Notes: generated by a model not told the origin, from the sequence alone. DNA of 64,000 nt from Paraplanobispora takensis (GCF_016863195.1 NZ_BOOK01000002.1:86731-150730); one strand, 5' to 3'; counted from the stretch's first letter, positions 53,639 to 63,924 are shown. Numbers and translations: made by a program.

Positions 53639-54273
53639 TCCTGGCCGAGGACTCCACTCTGCTCCGCGAAGGCCTCGTGCGGCTGCTGGAGGAGGAGGGC
53701 CACGAGGTGCTCGCCGCCGTCGGCGACGGCCGGGCGCTGGTCGAGGCGGTGGCGGAACGGGAACCCGACGCGGTCGTCGTGGACGTGCGGATGCCGCCCA
53801 CGCACACCGACGAGGGACTGCGCGCCGCTCTGGAGATCAGGCGCCGCCTGCCGCAGGTGAAGGTGCTGGTGCTGTCGCAGTACGTGGAGAAGAAGTACGC
53901 CACCGAGCTGATGAGCGGGGACATCGACGGCGTCGGCTATCTGCTCAAGGACCGGGTGGCGCAGGTCGGCGACTTCCTGGACGCGCTGGAGCGGGTGGGC
54001 GCCGGGGGCACGGCCTTCGACCCGGAGGTGGTACGCCAGCTCCTGGCCCGCACCAGCCACGCCGACCCCCTGGCCCGGCTGACCGGCCGGGAGCGCCAGG
54101 TGCTGGAGCTGATGGCGCAGGGCCTGACCAACGCCTCGATCGCCCAGACGCTGCACGTGTCGCAGAGCGCGGTGGAAAAGCACGTCAACGCGCTGTTCGA
54201 CAAGCTCTCGCTGTCCCACACCGCAGGCTACAGCCGCCGGGTCCTGGCGGTCCTGCGTTACCTCGGTTCCTGA
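53629..54273 (+). CDS. Orphan NarL/LuxR-type response regulator
   Basis: 214 aa from GTG 53629; the long open frame upstream is not supported. The receiver has VILAEDSTLLREGLVRLLEE, phospho-Asp in DAVVVDVRMPP, and GYLLKDRV. It is of the subgroup with VDVRMPPTHTDEGL and LSQYVEKKYATELMSGDIDG. The HTH is LTGRERQVLELMAQGLTNAS through EKHVNALFDKLSLS. No complete kinase gene is next to it. Confidence 0.9.
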   Translation: MRVILAEDSTLLREGLVRLLEEEGHEVLAAVGDGRALVEAVAEREPDAVVVDVRMPPTHTDEGLRAALEIRRRLPQVKVLVLSQYVEKKYATELMSGDIDGVGYLLKDRVAQVGDFLDALERVGAGGTAFDPEVVRQLLARTSHADPLARLTGRERQVLELMAQGLTNASIAQTLHVSQSAVEKHVNALFDKLSLSHTAGYSRRVLAVLRYLGS

Positions 54274-54300
54274 GGCCGTACGGCGGGCGCCCCGGCCTCG

Positions 54301-54401
54301 GCGGGAGAGACTGCGGCGGGAGAGACTGCGGCGAGAGAGACCGCGGCGAGAGAGACCGCGGCGAGAGAGACCGCGGCGAGAGAGACCGCGGCGAGAGAGA
54401 C
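54301..54401. repeat. Tandem array of a 15-bp unit, about 6.7 copies
   Basis: Units of 15 bp (consensus GCGGCGAGAGAGACC, read in register from 54301) follow each other without spacers. The first two units differ (GGG and CTG variants), the last is cut at 11 bases and runs into the ribosome site of the phosphatase gene. It is a minisatellite in the 5' region, not a CRISPR. Confidence 0.9.
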
Positions 54402-54414
54402 AAGGAGAACCCCG

Positions 54415-54945
54415 ATGGAAGACCCCGTGGACGGCACGGCACACGGCCCGGCCGGCGGGCCGGTGAGCGGGCCGCCGCTCGTGGGAGCCCTCCGGCTGCC
54501 GGACGGCTCCTGGGTCCGGGGCCGCGGCCTGCGCCGTCGGCTGCCGGAGGGGCCGGAGCCCGCCTTCGGTCTCTACCTCGGCTCCGACCGGCTCCGCGAG
54601 CGCCACGAGGGCGGGCTGCCGTGGCCGCACGAGTGGATCCGGTGGCCCGACTTCCTCCTGCCCGGTGACCGCGAACTGGCCGTACGGCGGATCCGGGCCC
54701 TGCACGGGCGGGCGCGGGCGGGTGCCGCGGTGGAGGTCGCCTGCGGGGGCGGCGTCGGCCGTACCGGCACGGTCATCGCCTGCCTCGCCGTCCTGGCCGG
54801 CCTCGACCCGGCGGACGCCGTCGCCTGGACGCGCGAGCACCACCACCCCCGGGCCGTCGAGACCCCGTGGCAACGCCGCTGGGTGCTGCGCTTCCCCCCG
54901 CCGGATCCGCGTGAACGGGATGCCGGTCCCGGGGCGTCGCGCTGA
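54415..54945 (+). CDS. Protein-tyrosine-phosphatase-like protein
   Basis: 176 aa from ATG 54415 with AAGGAGAA upstream. The Cys-X5-Arg loop is CGGGVGRTGT (Cys110, Arg116), and WPDFLLPGD (Asp79) may supply the general acid. The invariant His before the Cys is Ala109 (VACGGG), which would raise the thiol pKa, so activity may be low. Relatives in actinobacteria are annotated as protein phosphatase or dual-specificity family. The target is unknown. Confidence 0.8.
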   Translation: MEDPVDGTAHGPAGGPVSGPPLVGALRLPDGSWVRGRGLRRRLPEGPEPAFGLYLGSDRLRERHEGGLPWPHEWIRWPDFLLPGDRELAVRRIRALHGRARAGAAVEVACGGGVGRTGTVIACLAVLAGLDPADAVAWTREHHHPRAVETPWQRRWVLRFPPPDPRERDAGPGASR

Positions 54946-54991
54946 GCCGTACCGCCGATGCCCGTCCCGGCCGGCGGGCCGGTCGCGGGTG

Positions 54992-55657
54992 TCAGCGGCG
55001 CCAGTGGCCCGGCTGGACGAGGCCGGACTCGTAGGCGCAGATGACCGCCTGGATCCGGTCGCGCAGGCCGAGCTTGGACAGCACGTTGCTGACGTGGGTC
55101 TTCACCGTGTGCTCGCTGACCACCATGGCCTCGGCGATCTCGGGGTTGGACAGGCCGCGGCCGAGGAGGGCCAGGGTCTCCCGCTCGCGGCCGGTCAGGG
55201 CGTCCATGCCCGGTACCGCGACCGGCGGGCGGGTGTCGCGCCGGAGGATGTCGTCGATGAGCTTGCGGGTCACGGTGGGGGCGAGCAGCGACTCCCCGGC
55301 CACGACGACGCGGACGGCGTGGACGAGGTCGTCCCGTCGCACGTCTTTCAGCAGGAAGCCGCTGGCCCCCGCGTGCAGGGCCGCGTAGACGTACTCGTCG
55401 TTGTTGAACGTGGTCAGGATGATGATCCTGGCGGCGGTCTCGGCGCAGATCCTCCCGGCGGCCTCGATGCCGTCCATGACGGGCATGTGGATGTCGAGCA
55501 GGACCACGTCGGGCGCGTGCAGGCGGGCCGCCTCCACGGCCTGGGCGCCGTCGCCGGCCTCCGCGACGACCGTGATGTCCGGTTGCGTGTCGAGGATCAG
55601 GGCGAAGCCGCTGCGCACGAGCTCCTGATCGTCGGCGACCACGACGCGGATGGTCAC
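54992..55657 (-). CDS. NarL/LuxR-type response regulator
   Basis: 221 aa from GTG 55657, overlapping the kinase stop (GTGA). Receiver: [83 protein letters not shown] through [14 protein letters not shown]. It is the partner of the kinase upstream and lies in the same operon as the serine hydrolase gene. Confidence 0.93.
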   Translation of the reverse strand: MTIRVVVADDQELVRSGFALILDTQPDITVVAEAGDGAQAVEAARLHAPDVVLLDIHMPVMDGIEAAGRICAETAARIIILTTFNNDEYVYAALHAGASGFLLKDVRRDDLVHAVRVVVAGESLLAPTVTRKLIDDILRRDTRPPVAVPGMDALTGRERETLALLGRGLSNPEIAEAMVVSEHTVKTHVSNVLSKLGLRDRIQAVICAYESGLVQPGHWRR

Positions 55658-56805
55658 GCGGCGGCTCCCGGCAGGCGCACCGAGACGGCGAAGCCGCGCC
55701 GGTCCGGCCCGTGGCCGAAGGACACCGAGCCGCCGCAGGCCGCCGCGCGCTCGCGGATGCCGACCAGCCCGTGCCCCATCCCGCCGGTGTGGCCGCGGCC
55801 GTCATCCGTCACATCGATCACGAGCGCGTCCGCCCGCCAGCCGAGCTCGACCGAGACCTTGCTCGCGCGGGCGTGCTTGACCACGTTGGTGAGCGCCTCC
55901 TGGACCACCCGGTAGGCGGCGGCCTCCACGTCCGGCGGCAGCGGGCGCGGCGTTCCGCTGACGGTCAGGGCGGCGGGCTGCCCGGCGCGGTCCACGTTCT
56001 CGACCAGTTCCCCGATGCGGGCCACCGTCGGGGTGGCCCCGGCCGAGTCCTCCCCCAGCAGGCCCAGCAGGCGGCGCAGCTGGTCCATCGCGTCGCGCCC
56101 GGCCGCGGCGATGGCGTCGAAGGCCGCTTCGGCGCGGTCCGGAGCAGGCCGTACGGCCAGCGGCCCGGCCTCCGCCTGCACGATCATCAGGCTGATCGCG
56201 TGGCCGAGGATGTCGTGCATGTCCCGGGAGATCGCCGCCCGCTCCCGCTCGACGGCCCGGCGCGCCTCCATCTCCTTCTCGCGTTCGAGCTGGCGGGCGT
56301 GGGCCTGCCGGTTGGCCGTCGCCCGTCCCATCGCCCAGGCCGCGACGTACATCACCAGCCCGCGCACCGTCGTGTCCGCACTCGGCGTGCGCAGGACCAG
56401 CCCGGCGAGCTGGACGGCGGCGCCGACGGCGAGGAGGGCCATCCCCCAGGTCCGCTCGCGCCGCGAGCCGTGCACGGCCACCGTGTAGAACGCGATCAGC
56501 AGCGCGTAGGGGACGGGCTGCGGCGCGGTGTCGGGATCGTTGAGCAGGTACGCGCCGGTCGCGGCCGTCACCGCGACCAGGACCGCCAGCGGTGCGCGCC
56601 GCCGCCAGAGCAGCGGCAGCGCCTGGCCGAGCACGGGAAGGTACTGCTCGATCGTGTAGCCCGTCACCGGGTCGGCCGCCCGGGTCGTCAGCAGGAAGGG
56701 AGCCGAGTGGGCGGCGAGGACGGCCAGGGTGATGGCGATGTCCGCGGCGAGTGGCGGGATCCGGCGGACGACACGGACAGAAGAGCGCATAAGTGAGTGG
56801 ATCAT
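55654..56805 (-). CDS. NarL-group sensor histidine kinase (DUF7134/DesK-like)
   Basis: 383 aa from ATG 56805, or ATG 56790. Five N-terminal membrane helices (residues ~18-155) precede the HisKA_3 box [20 protein letters not shown] with its His. The HATPase domain has [38 protein letters not shown]. It starts three bases after the serine hydrolase stop. It may sense a cell-envelope signal related to that enzyme. Confidence 0.92.
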   Translation of the reverse strand: MIHSLMRSSVRVVRRIPPLAADIAITLAVLAAHSAPFLLTTRAADPVTGYTIEQYLPVLGQALPLLWRRRAPLAVLVAVTAATGAYLLNDPDTAPQPVPYALLIAFYTVAVHGSRRERTWGMALLAVGAAVQLAGLVLRTPSADTTVRGLVMYVAAWAMGRATANRQAHARQLEREKEMEARRAVERERAAISRDMHDILGHAISLMIVQAEAGPLAVRPAPDRAEAAFDAIAAAGRDAMDQLRRLLGLLGEDSAGATPTVARIGELVENVDRAGQPAALTVSGTPRPLPPDVEAAAYRVVQEALTNVVKHARASKVSVELGWRADALVIDVTDDGRGHTGGMGHGLVGIRERAAACGGSVSFGHGPDRRGFAVSVRLPGAAA

Positions 56806-56808
56806 AGC

Positions 56809-58644
56809 TCAGGTGTACGAGAGGCCGGCGAGGTTGTAGGTGACCGCCACGATGGCGAACGCGGTCACACCGAGGGCGACCAGCGTGTAGGCGATCCTGC
56901 CCGGCCTCCTCCACCAGCGCTTGCGCCAGGCCATCGCCGTACAGGTCAGCAGGGCGGCGGCCAGCGGCACCGTCAGCGACGCCAGCACCAGCAGCGCGAT
57001 CAGCACGGGAGCCCCTTGCAGGACCAGCGGCAGCGCCCGGCCCTCGTCGGCGAGCAGGCTGCCGAAACCGGCGGTGAAGACGACCACGACGGCACCGGCG
57101 AACCAGGCGAGCAGGCGCGGGAGGCGGGGCCCGGCGGGGGTCGCGGACGACCGCCGGCGAGCTGCCCGGACCACCGCCGCCAGGGGGAATCCCAGCAGGG
57201 CGGCCAGGGAGGCGGGGAGTGCGAGGCCCAGCAGGGCCAGGTGCAGGGAGGGGTGGTCCAGCGGGCCGATCCGGTCGAAGACGACCGTGCTGCGGCTGAT
57301 CGCCAGCTGTCCCGGCTCGGGGAAGGCGATCCGGTCCCAGCCGCCCTCCTCCTGGAAGACGCCGGGCGCGAACTGGGTCCAGCGCACTTGGCGTCCCTTG
57401 AGTCCGGTGGTGAGGATGGCGCCGTCGGCGGTCGCGGTGACGTGGATCGGCGAGTCCGTGAGCGCCTGCACCTTCAGGATGCTGCCGCTGCTGGTCCGGC
57501 TGCTCTGGTACGAGCCCTCGTACTGCTCCGCGGAGGCGCCGGGCAGGGCCTCGACGGCCGGCGGGCGCGCGTCCGGGAGATAGCGGTCGATGATCTTGTG
57601 GGCCAGCTCGAACCCGTCCAGCCCGTGCCGTCCGGCGCCGTCGCCGTTGGACATGACGTGGATGCCGATGCCCTGCTCCGGCAGCAGGAACATGTAGGTG
57701 TGCATGCCGGGCATGTCACCGGCCTTGAAGAGCAGGCGGTGCCCCTTGTACGGCGACTCCTCCCACATGAAGCCCATCCCGGGCAGCCGGGGGTCCTCGG
57801 TGTACTGCTGCCGCTGCATCTCGGCCGCCACCCCGGCCCCGAGCCGGGGGTCCAGCTCCAGCTGGGCCCGCAGGTAGGCGGCCATGTCCGAGGAGGTCGA
57901 GGCGGGCCCCGCGCCGGAGGCGGAGAAGTCCGCGCAGTCGGCCGTGGTCGTCGAGCCGTCCGCCAGGTAGGCCCTGGTGTCTCCCAGCCCGCCGCAGGCG
58001 ATCACCGAGTCCTTCATGCCGAGGGGGGCGAACACGTGCCGCTCGACATACTTCTCGAACGGCATCCCCGAGACCGTCTCCACCAGGTATCCGGCCAGGG
58101 CGACGCCGTAGTTGTTGTAGGAGACGCCGGTGCCGGGCGGGCGCAGCCGGGCGGGCTGGGTGGCGGCCAGCGCCTCGCCCAGCGGCCGGACGTCCGAGCC
58201 GCTGCCCAGGACGTGGTCCTCGTCGAATCCGGCCGTGTGCGTGAGCAGGTGCCGCAGGGTGACCGGGCGGCCCGGATAGGTGTCACGGATCTTGAAAGTG
58301 GTCAGGTAGGCGTTGACGTCGGCGTCCAGGTCCAGCTTGCCCGCGTGGACCAGTTGCAGGGCCGCCTGGGCCGTGAACAGCTTGGTCTCGGACCCGATCA
58401 GGAAACGCGTGCGCCCGGGATCCACCGGGAGACGGCGCGCCACGTCGGCCCAGCCGTACCCCTTGTCGACCACCTGACGGCCGCCGGCCACCACCGTGAC
58501 GGTCACACCGGGGATCTTCTCCTCGGCCATGACCGAGGAGACGTGCTCGTCGACGAGGGCGCCGACTCCCGGAAGGTCCGACGGCGGGGCGGCCTGCGCC
58601 GGAGTGGCTGCGAGGACCAGGGCGGTGATGAGCTTCAGGAACAT
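56809..58644 (-). CDS. Serine hydrolase (beta-lactamase/DD-peptidase fold) with C-terminal membrane helices
   Basis: 611 aa from ATG 58644. A signal peptide (ALVLAATPAQA) is followed by a class-C-like domain: SETK (85-88) as the nucleophile/base motif and SYNNYG as the Tyr-x-Asn motif. HLLTHTAGFDEDHVLGSG is also typical of the family. Residues ~365-460 form a small beta domain. The last ~130 residues hold four membrane helices (LALLGLALPASLAALLGFPL, LLAWFAGAVVVVFTAGFGSL), an unusual membrane anchor. It acts outside the membrane on peptides, esters or peptidoglycan. It is the first gene of an operon with a two-component system. Confidence 0.88.
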   Translation of the reverse strand: MFLKLITALVLAATPAQAAPPSDLPGVGALVDEHVSSVMAEEKIPGVTVTVVAGGRQVVDKGYGWADVARRLPVDPGRTRFLIGSETKLFTAQAALQLVHAGKLDLDADVNAYLTTFKIRDTYPGRPVTLRHLLTHTAGFDEDHVLGSGSDVRPLGEALAATQPARLRPPGTGVSYNNYGVALAGYLVETVSGMPFEKYVERHVFAPLGMKDSVIACGGLGDTRAYLADGSTTTADCADFSASGAGPASTSSDMAAYLRAQLELDPRLGAGVAAEMQRQQYTEDPRLPGMGFMWEESPYKGHRLLFKAGDMPGMHTYMFLLPEQGIGIHVMSNGDGAGRHGLDGFELAHKIIDRYLPDARPPAVEALPGASAEQYEGSYQSSRTSSGSILKVQALTDSPIHVTATADGAILTTGLKGRQVRWTQFAPGVFQEEGGWDRIAFPEPGQLAISRSTVVFDRIGPLDHPSLHLALLGLALPASLAALLGFPLAAVVRAARRRSSATPAGPRLPRLLAWFAGAVVVVFTAGFGSLLADEGRALPLVLQGAPVLIALLVLASLTVPLAAALLTCTAMAWRKRWWRRPGRIAYTLVALGVTAFAIVAVTYNLAGLSYT

Positions 58645-58784
58645 GCGTCAAGATTCCTGCGGACCCCCCTTCCGGCACATCGCCGACGCCGCCCATTCCG
58701 ATGTCCCCCGCGCGGGGGAGTGAGGCGGGCCCGTGTGCCGCGGCGTCAGGGCGCGCGGGACTCCCCGGACCCGGAACCCGCAGG

Positions 58785-59165
58785 TCAGAAGGGCCTCAAA
58801 AGACCGCTCATCGCGTCGGCCGTGGTGGGGCGGATCTCGAAGACCTCGCGCAGGCCGGTGAGCTCCAGGACCCGCCTCATGGGGCCGGCGACACCGGTGA
58901 GGACCAGGCGGACCCCCCGGGCCTGGCTGCGTTTGAAGGCCCTGACGAGTTCGCCGAGCCCGGCCGTGTCGCAGAAGACCAGGTCGGTGAGGTCGAGGAC
59001 GAGGGCGGGCACGCCGGACAGCTCCCAGACCCGGCCGAGGTGCTCGCGCAAGGTGGGCGCCGAGTCGACGTCGAGTTCCCCTCCCAGCTCGATGATGATC
59101 GCATCGCTGTCGTGGCGGAGAGCCGCGATGAGGGTGAGCCGGGCATCCCCGGGGGCGAAGAGCAT
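58785..59165 (-). CDS. STAS-domain anti-sigma-factor antagonist
   Basis: 126 aa from ATG 59165 with GGGGGG before it; a TTG start at 59195 is less likely. The fold IIIELGGELDVDSAPTLREH, VLDLTDLVFCDTAGLGELVR is that of SpoIIAA/RsbV. The phosphorylated Ser is Thr here (CDTAGLG). It should bind an RsbW-type kinase encoded elsewhere. No partner kinase lies next to it. Confidence 0.88.
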   Translation of the reverse strand: MLFAPGDARLTLIAALRHDSDAIIIELGGELDVDSAPTLREHLGRVWELSGVPALVLDLTDLVFCDTAGLGELVRAFKRSQARGVRLVLTGVAGPMRRVLELTGLREVFEIRPTTADAMSGLLRPF

Positions 59166-59296
59166 GTCTGCCCCCCAACGTTTCGACTGGGCCAAACCTT
59201 CCAGTTACCCGCGATGCACGGCTCTCTAACGCCGGGATGACAGGTTCCGTGAGCCGGGCCGGGGGACGGGGTCCCGGACCGTCGTCCGCCGGGCGG

Positions 59297-60253
<957 letters not shown>

Positions 60254-60327
60254 CAAGACTTCCGGCACGGAGACAACACCACTGCTGATGGTATGCCCGG
60301 CCTCGCGACGGGTAAGCGGACCGGAAA

Positions 60328-60364
60328 GCCGGCAGGTGCGGGTCCGGGACCCGCACCTGCCGGC
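60328..60364. terminator. Very strong hairpin terminator
   Basis: GCCGGCAGGTGCGGGTC (60328-60344) and its exact inverse (60348-60364) form 17 pairs around a CGG loop, 64 bp behind the stop of the ABC permease gene on the minus strand. It isolates that operon from the coiled-coil gene. Confidence 0.85.
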
Positions 60365-60428
60365 TGTGGCGACATCGTCTTCGTGATTCGAGATCGGCGG
60401 TCTGCTCGCCGACGGCTTCCGGAGGACC

Positions 60429-61217
60429 CTACTCCCAGCGGAACCAGCGGATCGCGATGATCGTGCACCCGGCCGCGTAGGCGGCCAGCGTCAGCAGGGG
60501 AGCGGCGGAGGGGAAGTGGCCCAGGTAGGCCTCCTGGAAGGCCTGCATGCCGGCGCCGAGCGGGGTGTAGTGGCTGATGGTCTGCAGCATCTCGGGCATC
60601 TGGGCGACCGGCACCCAGAGTCCGGCGAAGAACATCATCGGGAAGAACAGCACCGTGCCGATCGCCGTGGCCGCGCCGCGCCCGGGGGACAGCGCGGTGA
60701 TCAGCAGGCCGACGGCCAGCAGCGCTGCGCTCGCCAGCAGCCAGGACAGGATGAAGCCGACGGGGTGCCGCGGCAGGTCGACACCGAAACCGAGCCCGGC
60801 CACGGCCAGGAACAGGACCGTCGCCACCAGCGCGATGGCGAAGTTGGCCGCCAGCTGGGCGCTCAGCACGCGGGCCGGGCCGATCGGAGTGGTCTGCATG
60901 CGCCGCAGCACCCCGTTCTCCCGATAGCCCGCCAGCGTGGTCGGCAGGGCGGTCATCGCCAGGATGGCCAGGTTGAACAGGATCAGGACGGGCACGTACA
61001 GGTCGAAGTACGTCAGGCCGCCGGCGGCCTCCACGGGTTCGCGCAGGGCGGGCACGACACCCAGGATGATCAACACGATCAGCGGGCAGCCGACCCCCCA
61101 CAGAGGACCGACCTTGTCCCGGATGCTCAGCCTGCTCTCGGCCTTGATCAGCCGCCAGGTCGCGGAACCGGATGCGGCGGGGGCGGCGGCGGGGGCGGCG
61201 GTGTTCAGGACTGACAC
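60429..61217 (-). CDS. ABC-2 type permease (DrrB-like)
   Basis: 262 aa from GTG 61217. Six membrane helices: VGPLWGVGCPLIVLIILGVV to APLLTLAAYAAGCTIIAIRW. The ABC-2 motif is YRENGVLRRMQTTPIGPARV and the SPGRGAATAIGTVLFFPMMF helix precedes LWVPVAQMPEMLQTISHYTP. It is the paralogue of the permease at 11020-11715 with an Ala-rich N-terminal extension. It works with the ATPase encoded upstream, separated by a repeat-filled 136-bp gap. Confidence 0.9.
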   Translation of the reverse strand: MSVLNTAAPAAAPAASGSATWRLIKAESRLSIRDKVGPLWGVGCPLIVLIILGVVPALREPVEAAGGLTYFDLYVPVLILFNLAILAMTALPTTLAGYRENGVLRRMQTTPIGPARVLSAQLAANFAIALVATVLFLAVAGLGFGVDLPRHPVGFILSWLLASAALLAVGLLITALSPGRGAATAIGTVLFFPMMFFAGLWVPVAQMPEMLQTISHYTPLGAGMQAFQEAYLGHFPSAAPLLTLAAYAAGCTIIAIRWFRWE

Positions 61218-61245
61218 GGGGGTGGCCTTTCTCTGCGGTCTCTTC

Positions 61246-61318
61246 GCGGGGTCTCTGGCGGGGTCTCTGCGGGGTCTCTGCGGGGTCTCTGCGGGGTCTC
61301 TGCGGGGTCTCTGCGGGG
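61246..61318. repeat. Tandem array of an 11-bp unit, six copies
   Basis: GCGGGGTCTCT is repeated six times (one extra G after the first copy) and ends in a partial unit. It fills the gap between the ATPase stop and the permease start of the same operon, so it is transcribed. Read on the minus strand the unit is AGAGACCCCGC. Confidence 0.9.
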
Positions 61319-61353
61319 ACTTTCGGCGGGGGCCGGGCTGCGGGACCGGGTGC

Positions 61354-62268
61354 CTAGCGGGAGTCGAGGCGGCCGCCGGTCAGCTGGACGAACGCCTCCT
61401 CCAGGCTCGCCTGCTCCACCCGCAGCCGCTCGGCGACGATCCGGTTGCGGGCCAGTACGGCGGTCACCGCGTTGAGCGCGTTGTCGTTGCCGCTGACGAT
61501 GACCAGCTCGCCCCGGCGGGTCAGGCCGGAGACCTCGGGCAGGCCGGTGAGCAGGTGGTCGGCCAGCGGCCGGGACGGGCGGAACTGGATGCGCTGCTCG
61601 ATGCGGGCCCGCTCGGTCAGGCCGGCCGGGGTGTCCACCGCGACCACGCGGCCGCCGTCGATCAGCGCCAGCCGGTCGCACAGCCGCTCGGCCTCCTCCA
61701 TGAAGTGGGTGACCAGCACGATCGTCACCCCGCCGGCGCGCACGTTCTCGATCAGCTCCCAGGTCTCGCGCCGGGCCTGGGGGTCCAGGCCGGTGGTGAG
61801 CTCGTCCAGGATCGCCACCTTCGGGTTGCCGACCAGGGCCAGCGCGATCGACAGCCGCTGCTTCTGCCCGCCCGACAGCTTGGCGTAGGCCGTCCTGGCC
61901 TTGTCCGCCAGTCCCAGACCGTGCATCAGCGCCCGCCAGTCAGCCGGCTCGGGGTAGAAGGAGGCGTACAGCTCCAGCGCCTCGGCCACCTGCAGCCGGT
62001 CGGGCAGCTGACCGGCCTGCAGCTGGACGCCGAGCCGCCGGGTCAGCTCGGCGCGATCCCGGAGGGGGTTCAGCCCGCACACCTTGATCTCGCCCCGGTC
62101 CGGTGTGCGCAGACCCGCGATGCACTCCACACTCGTCGTCTTGCCGGCGCCGTTCGGGCCGAGGATCCCGAAGATCTCGCCCTCCTGCACGGTGAGAGAG
62201 ACATCCTCGACCGCGACCTTGTCGGCGTAACGCTTGTGGAGGTTGCGTACCTCGATCACTGCTGGCAT
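61354..62268 (-). CDS. ABC exporter ATP-binding protein (DrrA-like)
   Basis: 304 aa from ATG 62268, with AAGGGA upstream. Walker [10 protein letters not shown], signature LSGGQKQR, Walker B AILDELTTGLDPQ, switch His in VTHFMEEAERL. The C-terminal extension IQFRPSRPLADHLLTGLPEV is typical of drug-export ATPases. It is very similar to the ATPase at 10105-11007. No dedicated regulator is adjacent. Confidence 0.92.
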   Translation of the reverse strand: MPAVIEVRNLHKRYADKVAVEDVSLTVQEGEIFGILGPNGAGKTTSVECIAGLRTPDRGEIKVCGLNPLRDRAELTRRLGVQLQAGQLPDRLQVAEALELYASFYPEPADWRALMHGLGLADKARTAYAKLSGGQKQRLSIALALVGNPKVAILDELTTGLDPQARRETWELIENVRAGGVTIVLVTHFMEEAERLCDRLALIDGGRVVAVDTPAGLTERARIEQRIQFRPSRPLADHLLTGLPEVSGLTRRGELVIVSGNDNALNAVTAVLARNRIVAERLRVEQASLEEAFVQLTGGRLDSR

Positions 62269-62450
62269 GTCCGTGGTCCCTTCAGGCAGGCCCTTCGGCG
62301 TTCTGGCGTGCCTCAAGCCTGCTGGACCGGGGCTTTTCCCGGCACCGACCGGCGGACGGGACCTGACTGCCGAACGGTGGGGACGCAGGATCAGCCGATC
62401 GGTGGATTGCCACCCCGCAGGAGTGAACGAGGGATCTTCGTGCCCGAGGG

Positions 62451-62924
62451 CTACAGGCCGGTCATCACCAGGCTCAGGTAGTACCAGTAGCCGTTGCCGA
62501 AGATGTGCTTGGAGACGTAGGCGATCTGCCCGGTGGAGAGTATGGCGCAGGTGGAGCCCTGCGCGGTGACCGAGCCGAGCTCGTCGCCCTGGCCGATGAC
62601 GGGCGGAGTGACCTCGCGCAGGCTGAACTTCGCCGACGCGGTGACGCCGATGGTGGTGGTCGGGTTGCCGAAGTTGCCGGAGTAGGCGGTGTCACCGTTG
62701 TTCATGGCGACGTACTGGCTGCCGCTGGGGTACATGTACCCGGCGAGGTTGATCTTGACCTCGTCGCCGTTGTTCTCCTCCGTGTCGTAGGCGTCGACGT
62801 AGTTCACCTCCACCCGGCACGTGGTGGCCGCGGTCGCCGCGCCGGCGGGCGAGGCCGTGGACACGACCGCCGGGACGGCCAGGCCCGCCGTCAGCGCGAG
62901 TGCGAGGAGCTTGTGAGATCGCAT
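62451..62924 (-). CDS. Small secreted protein of unknown family
   Basis: 157 aa from ATG 62924 with GAGGGAG eight bases upstream. The signal peptide KLLALALTAGLAVPAVVSTA ends near SPAGAA. The mature ~127 residues are beta-rich with two Cys (CRVEVNYVDAYDTEENNGDE at its N end and STCAILSTG near the C end) that may form a disulfide, plus SGNFGNPTTTIGVTASAKFS and a Tyr/Trp-rich end (NGYWYYLSLVM). I do not recognise the family. Confidence 0.75.
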   Translation of the reverse strand: MRSHKLLALALTAGLAVPAVVSTASPAGAATAATTCRVEVNYVDAYDTEENNGDEVKINLAGYMYPSGSQYVAMNNGDTAYSGNFGNPTTTIGVTASAKFSLREVTPPVIGQGDELGSVTAQGSTCAILSTGQIAYVSKHIFGNGYWYYLSLVMTGL

Positions 62925-63319
62925 GCCGTTTCTCCCTCTGTCGACCCGCGCTCCATGCCGGAACGCCGGCACCCCAGGGTGCGGCAGGCGGCGCGGACGG
63001 CTCAGTGACCAAATGCACGCTCCGTCCATGCCTTTCTGGGTTGCGCCGCCCGGGGCCGGGTGGCCGCCGGGCCGGAGGGGCCACCGCCGGAAAACCGGTT
63101 GAGCCCTCCCCGCGCGCTTTTGTAGGTTGCCTGCGGCCCCGTCGCAGTGAGGACAGAGGACAGAACCGCGTGACCCCGCCTGCTCTTCAGATCTGACACC
63201 TTCTTCCGCCCACCTCCAGGCCGGCCCTCCCGCCGGCTCCGCCGGGCTGCCCGCGTGCGCCCGGTCACACGGCGTTTGAGGCCGCGCGCAATCGGCCTCG
63301 TGTCAGGTCTAGAGAGATC
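62925..63319. other. 395-bp divergent intergenic region
   Basis: It holds the promoters of the secreted protein gene and the DUF1062 gene. I see no convincing coding frame and no perfect palindrome of operator size in it. Confidence 0.5.
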
Positions 63320-63880
63320 ATGTCTTCACAACCTCATACTGTGCTGCCCTGGGTCGTCCGCCGGACCGGGCTGCCCCTGCTGTCGTCGCGGTGCGTGGAC
63401 TGCCGGTCGGAGTCGGCCACCGCCGGCGAGGGCAGGTTCCGCGTCAACGCCAACGGCAAGCTGCTGGACGTGTGGCTGCTGGTGCGCTGCGTGTCCTGCG
63501 ATCGGACGAGCAAGCTCACCGTGCACGAGCGAGCACCGGTCGGCTCCTTCGATCCGGCCGAGCTCGACGGCTACCACGTCAACGATCCGGAGCTGGTGGC
63601 CTCCAGGCTGCTGGATCCGCTGCTCGCCCGGCGCAACCGCTTCACCCTGGACTGGACGGGAGCCTGGCGGCTGGACACCCCGCCGGCACGGCTCGACGAG
63701 GCGTGGCCGGTCCGGGTGGAGGTCGTCTTCGCCGATCCGGTGCCGGTGCGCCCGGACCGGCTCATCGCGCAGGGGCTCGGCCTCAGCAGGAACGAGGTGC
63801 TGCGCCGGATCAAGTGCGACATCCCGCTGAGCCGCCCGACGAGCACCGGCTTCGCCTTCACCGTGATGGCCGGGAACTGA
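63320..63880 (+). CDS. DUF1062-family protein
   Basis: 186 aa. Two Cys pairs, CVDC and CVSC, in RCVDCRSESATAGEGRF and VRCVSCDRTSKLTVHERAPV form a probable zinc ribbon. The segment FRVNANGKLLDVWLLVRC is typical of DUF1062. The C-terminal LGLSRNEVLRRIKCDIPLSR resembles a small HTH. The function is unknown. Confidence 0.85.
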   Translation: MSSQPHTVLPWVVRRTGLPLLSSRCVDCRSESATAGEGRFRVNANGKLLDVWLLVRCVSCDRTSKLTVHERAPVGSFDPAELDGYHVNDPELVASRLLDPLLARRNRFTLDWTGAWRLDTPPARLDEAWPVRVEVVFADPVPVRPDRLIAQGLGLSRNEVLRRIKCDIPLSRPTSTGFAFTVMAGN

Positions 63881-63886
63881 CCCCGC

Positions 63887-63921
63887 CCGGTGCCCGAGCC
63901 CGGCTCCGGCTCGGGCACCGG
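63887..63921. terminator. Hairpin terminator after the DUF1062 gene
   Basis: CCGGTGCCCGAGCC (63887-63900) and GGCTCGGGCACCGG (63908-63921) form a perfect 14-bp stem with a seven-base loop, six bases behind the stop codon. Confidence 0.85.
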
Positions 63922-63924
63922 GGA

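Noticed and set aside
54301..54401. CRISPR array
   Set aside because: Units are 15 bp, contiguous and without unique spacers; no cas genes are present.
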